A stretch of DNA of 6,000 nucleotides, taken from NCBI GenBank assembly GCA_903905395.1, contig CAIVGD010000175.1, positions 1 to 6,000 on the forward strand, read 5' to 3'. A program made the translations under genes and the position numbers. How positions within the stretch are numbered: position 1 is the stretch's first letter; the number at the start of each line of letters is the position of its first letter. Source of the DNA: an uncultured Verrucomicrobiota bacterium. Its GTDB lineage: Bacteria; Verrucomicrobiota; Verrucomicrobiia; Methylacidiphilales; Verrucolacustridaceae. Positions 1 through 5,645 of this stretch are shown piece by piece. The notes beneath the pieces are model-generated. The model had not been told where the DNA came from. It made no database searches and worked only from the letters and a program-made list of their open reading frames with translations.

Positions 1-1
1 A

Positions 2-40
2 GAGATTACTGTTCGACGGAGGGGGGCAGGGAGGGAATGA
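2..40 (+). CDS. possible C-terminal tail of an upstream gene
   Basis: This frame is open from the window edge and ends in a TGA at 38-40 that overlaps the ATG at 37 of the next gene. The visible end would read EITVRRRGAGRE, too short to assign a family. The main argument is the ATGA overlap, which recurs at other junctions in this window. A 39-base stretch can easily be open by chance, so this is tentative. Confidence 0.3.
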   Translation, partial: EITVRRRGAGRE

Positions 41-441
41 TAGCTTCCCATATGAAAGTTGGCCGATGGCTCCACACGCGATTCCGGGTTGAAAATCTGG
101 AAAGCTCACTTGAGTTTTACGAGAAGGTGCTCGGACTCAAAAAAGTCTCCCAACGCACTTCGCCGCGGGGCAGTACGTTGGTCTTTCTCCAATCAGAAGC
201 TGGCGGCGAAATGTTGGAACTTTGTCACTATCCCGCGGCCGGTCCGGTGAAGGTGCCGGCGGATTTGGTTCACCTCGCTTTTGAAGTTGAAAATCTGGAG
301 GCCTTTGGCCGACATGCCAAGTCCTTGGGCTACCCCTGGTCCGATGGTCCCACACGCACCGAGCACGGGAGCCACTTTGCCTTTCTCGATGCGCCTGAAG
401 GATACGAGATCGAGATCATGGAAAAACGAAAGGCCACATGA
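37..441 (+). CDS. VOC-family protein, glyoxalase I-like (lactoylglutathione lyase type)
   Basis: A small single-domain vicinal-oxygen-chelate protein of 134 residues, likely cytoplasmic. Aligned by eye with E. coli GloA, it keeps all four metal-ligand positions: His13 (in LHTRFRV), Glu61 (in MLELC), His79 (in VHLAFEV) and Glu126 (in YEIEIME). Two paired beta-alpha-beta modules are visible. GloA isomerises the methylglyoxal-glutathione hemithioacetal to S-lactoylglutathione. The substrate here is not certain, since related VOC enzymes such as methylmalonyl-CoA epimerase share the fold. The start at 37 overlaps a possible upstream TGA. An ATG at 52 gives 129 residues and matches the GloA N-terminus slightly better. 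The G-rich run at 18-36 is poorly spaced for either start. The stop overlaps the rpe start (ATGA at 438-441), implying translational coupling. Confidence 0.85.
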   Translation: MIASHMKVGRWLHTRFRVENLESSLEFYEKVLGLKKVSQRTSPRGSTLVFLQSEAGGEMLELCHYPAAGPVKVPADLVHLAFEVENLEAFGRHAKSLGYPWSDGPTRTEHGSHFAFLDAPEGYEIEIMEKRKAT

Positions 442-1124
442 CGAACCGCCCCCTGATTATAGCCCCCTCCATTCTTGGGGCCGATCTTGGCAGAATCGAG
501 GCCGAGGCGGAGCGGATCAAGGCGAGCGGGGCCGAATGGGTCCACATCGACATCATGGATGGTCACTTCGTCCCCAATATTTCCTTTGGGACGAACATGG
601 TTCGCGTCCTGCGCCGCTTAATGGGCGAGGCGATCCTCGATGTTCATCTTATGATCGAACAACCGGATCGTTATGCCGGCGATTTCATCGAGGCGGGGGC
701 CGATTGCCTCAACGTCCACCTCGAGGCGCGCCATCAGGTCGCTCGGACATTGGCTTCGATTCGAGAAAAGGGGTGTCGGGCTGGGTTGGCCATAAATCCG
801 GCGACGCTTCTGAAACACGCCGCGCCGCTGCTCTCCCAATGCGATCAACTTCTCTGCATGACAGTGAACCCCGGATTCGGCGGACAGCCTTTTCTTGCGG
901 AAGTTCTTCCAAAAATCCGTGAAGCCCGTGAGCTCATCCTCCGGCAAAACTATAATATAGATATCACGGTGGATGGCGGGATAAGTGATGCCACGGCCGT
1001 CGCCTGCATGAAGGCGGGAGCCAATATCATGGTTTCGGGCAACCATCTCTTTCAGCAAGCGGATCTGACCCAGGCGGTGGCCAACCTCAGAGCGGCCGCC
1101 CGTTCTGGAAACGTGTCGGGCTAA
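438..1124 (+). CDS. rpe: ribulose-phosphate 3-epimerase
   Basis: This enzyme interconverts D-ribulose 5-phosphate and D-xylulose 5-phosphate in the pentose phosphate pathway and Calvin cycle. At 228 residues it has normal family length. It is a TIM barrel with the expected signatures: IIAPSIL (7-13), HIDIMDGHFVPN (36-47), DVHLMI (68-73), MTVNPGFGGQ (141-150) and VDGGI (178-182). Metal ligands and catalytic residues are recognisable as His36, Asp38, His70 and Asp179. The phosphate-binding segment near the C-terminus reads SGNHLF (200-205) rather than the common AGSAIF, which is unusual. The gene overlaps the VOC gene by four bases and has an AAAGG ribosome-binding-like sequence at 429-433. lepA follows after 21 bases, so the genes are probably cotranscribed. 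Confidence 0.97.
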   Translation: MTNRPLIIAPSILGADLGRIEAEAERIKASGAEWVHIDIMDGHFVPNISFGTNMVRVLRRLMGEAILDVHLMIEQPDRYAGDFIEAGADCLNVHLEARHQVARTLASIREKGCRAGLAINPATLLKHAAPLLSQCDQLLCMTVNPGFGGQPFLAEVLPKIREARELILRQNYNIDITVDGGISDATAVACMKAGANIMVSGNHLFQQADLTQAVANLRAAARSGNVSG

Positions 1125-1133
1125 GCCCGTTTT
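1117..1133 (+). terminator. small hairpin over the rpe stop codon, T-run follows
   Basis: CGGGC (1117-1121) and GCCCG (1125-1129) form a perfect 5-bp GC stem whose three-base loop is the rpe TAA stop. TTTT follows at 1130-1133. This has the shape of a minimal intrinsic terminator or attenuator. The stem is short and lepA starts only 13 bases further on, so complete termination is unlikely. It could instead act as an RNA 3'-end or processing element, or be coincidental. Confidence 0.3.
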
Positions 1134-1145
1134 CTCCGTTCTCCC

Positions 1146-2948
1146 ATGGAACCGATTCTCACAAGAAACTTTTGTATCATTGCCCACGTCGATCATGGGA
1201 AGACAACCCTGTCCGATCGATTGTTGCAGGCCACGGGTTTGATTGCGGAGCGGGATATGCATGCCCAGCTACTGGACTCGATGGATCTGGAGCGCGAACG
1301 CGGCATTACGATCAAGGCTCATCCCGTGACTTTGAGTTATACTGCGAAGGACGGAAAAACCTATCGTCTCAACCTGATCGACACCCCGGGCCATGTGGAT
1401 TTTTCCTACGAGGTTTCGCGCTCTCTGGCCGCGTGCGAAGGGGCTCTTCTCGTGGTCGATGCGGCCCAAGGAGTCGAAGCGCAGACCGTGGCTAATGTCC
1501 ACCTCGCGAATCGGGAGGGGCTGACCTTGATTCCGATCATCAATAAAATTGATCTCCCCAGCTCCGATATTCCCGGTGTCAAAAAACAGCTGGAGGAGAT
1601 TTTGGCGATTCCTGGCGATGAGGCGATTCTCGTCAGTGCGAAAACAGGGCAGGGGATCAGTGATGTTCTGGAGGCGATCATTACACGCCTACCCCCGCCG
1701 AAGGATGCGGATGGGAAAGAATTGAAGGCCCTCGTTTTCGACAGTGTGTTTGATACTTTCCGCGGAGTTATCGCCTATGTCCGCGTTATTTCCGGGGAAC
1801 TCACGGCCGGCACACCGATCCAACTTATGCAGAGTGGGCGGAAATACGAGACGAAGGAAGTCGGCACCTTCAATCCCAAGATGACAATTGGCAAAAAACT
1901 AGGCCCTGGGGACTCGGGCTATTTGGTGGCAAATCTCAAGACCACGGCCGAGATCGACATTGGAGACACGATCACAAGTTCCATCCACCCCGCCAAAGAG
2001 CCTTTGACTGGATTCCGCAAAGTTCAGCCGATGGTTTTTTCCGGTCTTTACCCGATCAATACGGAGGATTTTGAAAAACTAAAGACCGCCCTTGGTAAAC
2101 TTCAGGTCAACGATTCCTCCCTTGTCTTTATTCCGGAAAGCTCACCCGCTCTGGGGTTCGGATTTCGTTGTGGTTTTCTGGGTCTCCTACATATGGAGAT
2201 TGTGCAGGAGCGGTTGTCCCGCGAGTTCGCGATGGAGGTGCTCTCCACCTATCCGAGCGTGATCTATGAAGTCCGTCTCACGAGTGGAAAAGTTCTTTCT
2301 GTGGAAAACCCGGTGCAACTGCCGGATCCCAGCGTCATCGAGGAGATTCGCGAGCCCATGGTGACCGTCTTTCTTTTGTGTCCGAACGAGAACATCGGAG
2401 ATCTGGTGGCGATGGTGCGGGAGAAACGCGGTGCTTTGCAAAAGACGGATTCCTTGGACGCCAAACGGGTCATGTTGACGACGGAAATTCCCCTGAACGA
2501 AATTCTCGTAGATTTCAGCGACCGGATCAAAAGCATTACTCGGGGCTATGGATCCATGGATTACGAACACGGGCCGTACCGGGCGGACGATCTCGTGAAG
2601 CTGGAGATTCTTGTCAACGGGGAGCCGATGGACGCATTCTCCTGCATCGTGCACCGCGAAAAAGCACCGGCGCGGGGACGCGCTCTGACAGCCAAGCTCA
2701 AGGAGGTCATTCCGCCTCAGTTGTTCCGGGTATCCCTACAAGCCGCGATTGGCGGAAAGATTGTCGCGCGTGAGGATGTGAAAAGTGTGGGAAAGAATGT
2801 GACTGCCAAGTGCTATGGGGGCGACATCAGCCGGAAGAGAAAACTTCTCGAAAAACAAAAAGAGGGCAAAAAGCGCATGAAACAGTTTGGGAAGGTAAAT
2901 ATTCCTCAGGAAGCTTTTCTACAGGTGCTCAAGGCTTTTGGAGATTAA
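1146..2948 (+). CDS. lepA: elongation factor 4 (LepA), ribosome back-translocase GTPase
   Basis: LepA is a translational GTPase that binds ribosomes and is proposed to back-translocate stalled complexes or assist initiation and 30S maturation. At 600 residues it matches the family length. GTPase motifs are intact: G1 AHVDHGKTT (13-21), G2 RGITI (52-56), G3 DTPGH (79-83), G4 NKID (133-136) and G5 SAK (164-166). The EF-G-like beta-barrel domains follow. The LepA-specific C-terminal region includes GYGSMDYE (467-474) and the hallmark KNVTAKCYGGD (550-560), with a Lys/Arg-rich stretch around 563-580. There is no EF-G domain IV, as expected. The ATG at 1146 lacks a Shine-Dalgarno sequence; the preceding bases are pyrimidine-rich. 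It is followed two bases later by lepB, the arrangement also known in E. coli. Confidence 0.99.
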   Translation: MEPILTRNFCIIAHVDHGKTTLSDRLLQATGLIAERDMHAQLLDSMDLERERGITIKAHPVTLSYTAKDGKTYRLNLIDTPGHVDFSYEVSRSLAACEGALLVVDAAQGVEAQTVANVHLANREGLTLIPIINKIDLPSSDIPGVKKQLEEILAIPGDEAILVSAKTGQGISDVLEAIITRLPPPKDADGKELKALVFDSVFDTFRGVIAYVRVISGELTAGTPIQLMQSGRKYETKEVGTFNPKMTIGKKLGPGDSGYLVANLKTTAEIDIGDTITSSIHPAKEPLTGFRKVQPMVFSGLYPINTEDFEKLKTALGKLQVNDSSLVFIPESSPALGFGFRCGFLGLLHMEIVQERLSREFAMEVLSTYPSVIYEVRLTSGKVLSVENPVQLPDPSVIEEIREPMVTVFLLCPNENIGDLVAMVREKRGALQKTDSLDAKRVMLTTEIPLNEILVDFSDRIKSITRGYGSMDYEHGPYRADDLVKLEILVNGEPMDAFSCIVHREKAPARGRALTAKLKEVIPPQLFRVSLQAAIGGKIVAREDVKSVGKNVTAKCYGGDISRKRKLLEKQKEGKKRMKQFGKVNIPQEAFLQVLKAFGD

Positions 2949-2950
2949 TC

Positions 2951-4087
2951 ATGATGGATTTTCTTTTTTTTGGTAAGGCCAAGACCGAACGGAAACAACT
3001 CCGCGCCATCGGACATTTCCTCGCGAAACGTTATCGCTACGGGAAAGATATTTTGCCGACTGCCTTCCTGACGCGACTGGGGGAGGGGAGGGGGCTATGC
3101 GCGGAGGCACTCCGGTGGATCACCCCCGGCACGCGGCGGCGGGAGATTCTGGAGCAGTTGGAAGCCCGATATGGTGATCTTCTTCGGACGGATCGGCATC
3201 ATGGCCGGAGGGAGAATGCCGAGGTGGCTCTCGTGGCGATTGCCCTGGCTTTAGGCGTGAGGGCTTATTTTCTACAACCCTTCAAGATTCCGACCCATTC
3301 CATGCGGCCGACTCTTCTGGGAATTTTAAATCAACCGGAGACGAATCTGCCGCCCGGACCGTTCGTACGGGTGCGGGATTTAATTCTCGAAGGCAAAAGT
3401 TATCATCGCGCGGTGGTGCCCAGGGACGGCGGAATCCTTTCGGTGAGGGAAGGACGGCTCGCGGGAATACTGCCGTGGACCACGACGGAAATAGTCGCTG
3501 ATGGTTGGACGGAGACCCTTTGGACCAGTTTGCAGGAAGCGCGGGAGGGCGGTTTGCGCGCGCGTTCGGGAGACCAGGTGAAAAGCGGCGATATTCTCGC
3601 AAATTTCAGTTCCGCCACTGGGGATCATCTTTTTGTGAATAAATTTATCTTCCAGATCCGCAAGCCGAGACGGGCGGAGACTTTTGTTTTTACCACGGAC
3701 AAGATCGAAGGGATCGAATCAGGTCTCAGGCTTCGAGGAATAGAGGGGTCCCAGTATTATATTAAGCGGTGCGTGGCGGTGGGTGGGGATGTGCTCGAGG
3801 TTCGACCTCCGGAGCTTTGGATCAACGGTCAACCGGCCCAGAATCCGGCTTGTCAAAGGGTGGCGGCGCAGAAGGATGGTTATCCTGGGTACACATTCGG
3901 GCCGAGTTATCTGGCCAAGCCTGGAGACGAGTATCGGGTTCCAGCCAAGGATTATTGGGCGATGGGGGATAATAGTCCCAACAGCTTCGACAGTCGTGGC
4001 TGGGGTCCGGTTCCAGCCGCCAATCTAGTGGGCAAGGGGGCCTTTGTGTACTGGCCGATCACGAAGCGCTGGGGCCTGATTCACTGA
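2951..4087 (+). CDS. lepB: signal peptidase I (leader peptidase), long form
   Basis: A membrane-bound Ser/Lys protease that removes signal peptides from Sec- and Tat-exported proteins. At 378 residues it is longer than E. coli LepB (324) and about twice typical Firmicute enzymes. The first ~90 residues are charged and probably cytoplasmic. One hydrophobic segment (about 92-108) precedes box B, IPTHSMRPT (113-121), with nucleophile Ser117. About 100 residues are inserted before the box C-like DHLFVNKF (225-232). Box D, YYIKRCVAVGGD (269-280), supplies general base Lys272, and box E is GDNSPNSFDSRGWG (339-352). The position usually reading PKRGD is PRRAE here (239-243). The ATG at 2951 was chosen because GGAG (2940-2943) sits 7 bases before it and 2 bases after the lepA stop. 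The frame stays open upstream into lepA, but those codons lie inside lepA. Confidence 0.96.
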   Translation: MMDFLFFGKAKTERKQLRAIGHFLAKRYRYGKDILPTAFLTRLGEGRGLCAEALRWITPGTRRREILEQLEARYGDLLRTDRHHGRRENAEVALVAIALALGVRAYFLQPFKIPTHSMRPTLLGILNQPETNLPPGPFVRVRDLILEGKSYHRAVVPRDGGILSVREGRLAGILPWTTTEIVADGWTETLWTSLQEAREGGLRARSGDQVKSGDILANFSSATGDHLFVNKFIFQIRKPRRAETFVFTTDKIEGIESGLRLRGIEGSQYYIKRCVAVGGDVLEVRPPELWINGQPAQNPACQRVAAQKDGYPGYTFGPSYLAKPGDEYRVPAKDYWAMGDNSPNSFDSRGWGPVPAANLVGKGAFVYWPITKRWGLIH

Positions 4088-4089
4088 TC

Positions 4090-4125
4090 GTAGTGAGACA
4101 TTTTGTCTCTTTGCTCTGGCACTAC
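4090..4125 (+). terminator. hairpin downstream of lepB, possible weak terminator
   Basis: GAGACA (4095-4100) and TGTCTC (4104-4109) form a perfect 6-bp stem with a TTT loop, followed by TTT and a mixed T/C stretch. An outer pair, GTAGTG (4090-4095) and CACTAC (4120-4125), could form a larger alternative structure. It begins 7 bases after the lepB stop, where an operon terminator is expected, and lies between convergent lepB and parE. The stem is only half GC and the T-run is short, so strength is doubtful. Confidence 0.35.
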
Positions 4126-4135
4126 TCTGAGCACG
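4125..4135. repeat. 11-bp direct repeat, copy 1 (lepB side of parDE)
   Basis: CTCTGAGCACG occurs here, 8 bases beyond the parE stop, and again in the same orientation at 4750-4760 beyond the parD promoter. Flanking bases differ, so the match is exactly 11 bp. The pair brackets the parDE cassette. Confidence 0.45.
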
Positions 4136-4142
4136 AAGTGAA

Positions 4143-4439
4143 CTAGTCGGCTGGGAAATGGCGTTTGAAGTCCATAGCCCTATGCAAAACACGTACTATT
4201 TGGAGGGTATCGGCCTTCAACCGAAAAAGAATCACGTGTTTTCCTTCGCCGGCAATTTGGCAATTGGGAAAAAGATCATGGCGAAAGCGGAAGGGCGAGG
4301 AATCCTTCCTGATCCATTCGAATGTACGGTAGAGTTTATCCAGATAAACCTGTTCCTGGTTTGAGCCCCAGCGTTCCAAAGTGTAAGCGCGAATCGACCG
4401 AAGATCGTCCAATGCGGCGTGGGTTAGCTCAAGCATCAT
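4143..4439 (-). CDS. parE: ParE/RelE-superfamily type II toxin
   Basis: A 98-residue toxin of the ParE/RelE fold. ParE proteins poison DNA gyrase, while RelE relatives cleave mRNA on the ribosome. The overall pattern here is ParE-like: LTHAALDDLRSIRAYTLERWG (5-25, shown by its helix and conserved Tyr19/Trp24-Gly25), a middle helix (about 28-45), a strand containing GKHVILFR (66-73), and the closing IVRVLHRAMDFKRHF (81-95). The target is inferred, not shown. The ATG at 4439 overlaps the parD stop in an ATGA (4439-4436), normal for antitoxin-first operons and a sign of coupled translation. A second ATG follows immediately (4436-4434). The frame is full length with no internal stop, so the module may be active. 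It converges on lepB with a 55-base gap. Confidence 0.9.
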   Translation of the reverse strand: MMLELTHAALDDLRSIRAYTLERWGSNQEQVYLDKLYRTFEWIRKDSSPFRFRHDLFPNCQIAGEGKHVILFRLKADTLQIVRVLHRAMDFKRHFPAD

Positions 4440-4675
4440 GCGGGCTGACGTACTGCATCCATAAGCTCTTGTTTGGACTTCACGGAAACCAGTTGACCCG
4501 CCTCCAGTTGGACAAAGCCAATGGAGGCCTCTCGCTGGAGCCAGTCGCTCTCACGTTCCCGTTTGATAGATTCGCGAAGCGCTTCGCGGATGATTTCGCT
4601 GGCGTTGTTGTAGAGACCAGAATCCACCTCTGCCTTAATGACATTCTCCAATTCAGGGGTGAGGGATATATTCAC
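4436..4675 (-). CDS. parD: ParD-family ribbon-helix-helix antitoxin
   Basis: A 79-residue antitoxin that should dimerise through an N-terminal ribbon-helix-helix to repress its own promoter, and bind ParE through its C-terminal part. The DNA-binding region is typical: strand MNISLTPELE (1-10), then helices containing SGLYNNASEIIREALR (19-34). Residues 38-79 are the presumed toxin-binding tail, including LEAGQLVS (57-64). Translation starts at a GTG (4675-4673). The frame has a TAA six bases upstream (4684-4682) and no other usable start, so the GTG is well supported. Only AGTAGG lies before it as a weak ribosome-binding-like sequence. The promoter position suggests a leaderless message. parE follows with a four-base overlap. 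Confidence 0.92.
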   Translation of the reverse strand: MNISLTPELENVIKAEVDSGLYNNASEIIREALRESIKRERESDWLQREASIGFVQLEAGQLVSVKSKQELMDAVRQPA

Positions 4676-4682
4676 GCCTACT

Positions 4683-4711
4683 TATCTACAAAGATTAGCA
4701 AAGACTGTCAA
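4683..4711 (-). promoter_or_regulatory. sigma-70-type promoter of parDE, predicted leaderless
   Basis: On the minus strand a perfect -35 TTGACA (4711-4706) is followed by an exactly 17-base spacer and TAGATA (4688-4683), a weaker -10. Only 7 bases separate that -10 from the parD GTG, so transcription would begin at or next to the start codon. An imperfect inverted repeat, ATCT-ACAA-AGAT (4684-4695), covers the -10 and is a candidate ParD operator. The promoter is read from consensus, not measured. Confidence 0.55.
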
Positions 4712-4714
4712 ATC

Positions 4715-4727
4715 CATGGCTCCCATG
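4715..4727. repeat. short inverted repeat beside the parDE promoter
   Basis: CATGG (4715-4719) and CCATG (4723-4727) form a perfect inverted repeat around CTC, 3 bases upstream of the -35 box on the minus strand and overlapping the large palindrome by four bases. It may be part of an autoregulatory operator. Arms of 5 bp alone are weak evidence. Confidence 0.3.
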
Positions 4728-4749
4728 CTGCGAGCATGCTCGCAGCATG
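4724..4749. repeat. 26-bp perfect palindrome upstream of parDE
   Basis: The 26 bases are identical to their own reverse complement, centred between 4736 and 4737; the core is GCTGCGAGCATGCTCGCAGC. It lies 12 bases upstream of the parD -35 element and directly abuts copy 2 of the 11-bp direct repeat. It could be a regulator site, a cruciform or RNA hairpin, or a dispersed palindromic element. No coding function is apparent. Confidence 0.85.
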
Positions 4750-4760
4750 CTCTGAGCACG
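4750..4760. repeat. 11-bp direct repeat, copy 2 (rdgB side of parDE)
   Basis: CTCTGAGCACG, the same 11 bases and orientation as at 4125-4135. It starts immediately after the 26-bp palindrome. The copies are 625 bases apart and enclose parE, parD and their promoter. Confidence 0.45.
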
Positions 4761-4818
4761 GGCGCGGTGAAGGACACCACTCAGGCACCAATCTGAACCA
4801 AGGAGCGCCATTTGTCGC

Positions 4819-4832
4819 ACAATAAATATTGT
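4819..4832. repeat. AT-rich inverted repeat just after rdgB
   Basis: ACAATA (4819-4824) and TATTGT (4827-4832) form a perfect inverted repeat around AA, one base past the rdgB stop on the minus strand. With no GC stem or T-run it is a poor terminator. It might mark an mRNA 3' end or a protein site, or be chance. Confidence 0.3.
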
Positions 4833-4833
4833 A

Positions 4834-5463
4834 TCAAATACGCTTTTTAGGCGCTGGTATTGCCTTGATGTTGCTAAGTACCCTAACCAATCCCCTCATT
4901 GCCTTGGCTCGGTGGCTGATTCGGTCTTTCGTCCTTGAAGGCAACTCTCCGAATGTCTTTTGAAAGCCCTGAGGTCGAAAGATGGGGTCGTAGCCAAACC
5001 CTCCCTTCCCTTGTTCCTCGGGTGTGATCTGGCCCCAAACCCGGCCTTCTGCAATTCCCAGAATCCGTCCATTCCGGGCCAGAACCAAAGAGGCCTGAAA
5101 ATAAGCCTTTCGCTCACTCCCAGTTCGATCCTTCAGCAGTCTTAAAAGCTTTCTGCGATTATCCTGATCGGTAGCTCGGGGACCTGCAAAACGGGCCGAT
5201 CGTACCCCTGGCCGGCCCCGAAGACCTGGCACAACCAGTCCGCTGTCGTCCGCCAAGACAAGCGCCGTAGGGATGGATCGACTGATGGCCAGTGCCTTGA
5301 TCTTCGCATTGGCCGCAAATGTCTTTCCCGTTTCACGAATAACCGGCAAGCCCAACACACCATGGAGACCCCTCACCCGCCAACGGTCCCCCACCAGATT
5401 CATGAATTCACGCGTCTTCCCACGGTTGCACGTGGCGATCCACAGACGAAGTTTCCTGGTCAT
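4834..5463 (-). CDS. rdgB: XTP/dITP diphosphatase (RdgB/HAM1 family)
   Basis: This housecleaning enzyme hydrolyses non-canonical purine nucleotides (XTP, dITP, ITP) to monophosphates and pyrophosphate, keeping deaminated bases out of DNA and RNA. At 209 residues it has family length. Signatures are in order: ATCNRGKTREF (10-20) for the nucleotide pocket, ETGKTFAANAKIKA (44-57), ADDSGL (71-76) with acidic catalytic/metal residues Asp72-Asp73, GRPGVRSARFAG (83-94), GKGGFGYDPIF (152-162) and ISHRAKAM (182-189). All key positions match E. coli RdgB by eye. The ATG at 5463 overlaps the stop of the upstream 61-codon frame (ATGA, 5463-5460), suggesting coupling. It ends 158 bases before parD on the same strand. 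Confidence 0.96.
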   Translation of the reverse strand: MTRKLRLWIATCNRGKTREFMNLVGDRWRVRGLHGVLGLPVIRETGKTFAANAKIKALAISRSIPTALVLADDSGLVVPGLRGRPGVRSARFAGPRATDQDNRRKLLRLLKDRTGSERKAYFQASLVLARNGRILGIAEGRVWGQITPEEQGKGGFGYDPIFRPQGFQKTFGELPSRTKDRISHRAKAMRGLVRVLSNIKAIPAPKKRI

Positions 5464-5645
5464 TGGCCTGGTCGGCGGAATTCCGCCTCAACAAACTGAT
5501 GAATATGAATACGCCGATCCTGTCGGAAGATATTCTCCGCCGTGATCTTCAGCCATTTGAGGATCGCTTGGCCTGACTTGCGTAAGTCGAGCGCCCCATT
5601 TTCGCAAAGAGATTCCTTTTCCTTATCGGATTTGTTCAGTTTCAT
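5460..5645 (-). CDS. small protein, possible shortened BrnA-like antitoxin
   Basis: A 61-residue frame whose reality is supported by ATGA overlaps at both ends: with the upstream BrnT-like frame (5645-5642) and with rdgB (5463-5460). I cannot assign it firmly. The segment AILKWLK (27-33) followed by RRIHIHQFVEAEFRR (44-58) resembles the antitoxin DNA-binding core of BrnA, roughly VLxWFKxxGxGYQTRIN followed by a helix, but with a disturbed central turn. The N-terminal part is shorter than in usual BrnA proteins of about 80-100 residues. BrnA normally lies directly downstream of, and often overlaps, brnT, which fits. It could be a decayed antitoxin, or an unrelated small protein. No Shine-Dalgarno sequence is evident; translation may depend on coupling. 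Confidence 0.45.
   Translation of the reverse strand: MKLNKSDKEKESLCENGALDLRKSGQAILKWLKITAENIFRQDRRIHIHQFVEAEFRRPGQ
5474..5487. repeat. 14-bp perfect palindrome before rdgB
   Basis: GGCGGAATTCCGCC is self-complementary and lies inside the end of the 61-codon frame, 10 bases before the rdgB start on the minus strand. In RNA it could form a short GC hairpin close to the rdgB start and modulate coupling. It may also be incidental within coding sequence. Confidence 0.5.

Noticed and set aside
281..922. 213-codon open frame on the plus strand across the VOC gene and rpe
   Set aside because: It overlaps two clearly recognised genes in another frame and its translation is rich in Arg, Pro and Ser with no domain pattern.
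618..1262. 214-codon antisense open frame across rpe and the start of lepA
   Set aside because: It is fully opposite well-supported genes, has no recognisable motif and is a side effect of codon usage in GC-rich genes.
2187..2654. 155-codon antisense open frame within lepA
   Set aside because: It lies opposite the conserved LepA domains and shows no protein-like pattern.
2810..2950. Upstream extension of lepB by 47 codons
   Set aside because: The extension overlaps the conserved lepA C-terminus, while the ATG at 2951 has a well-spaced GGAG and follows the lepA stop by two bases.
4322..4825. 167-codon plus-strand open frame opposite parDE
   Set aside because: parD and parE on the minus strand show clear family motifs and an ATGA overlap; the opposite translation has none.
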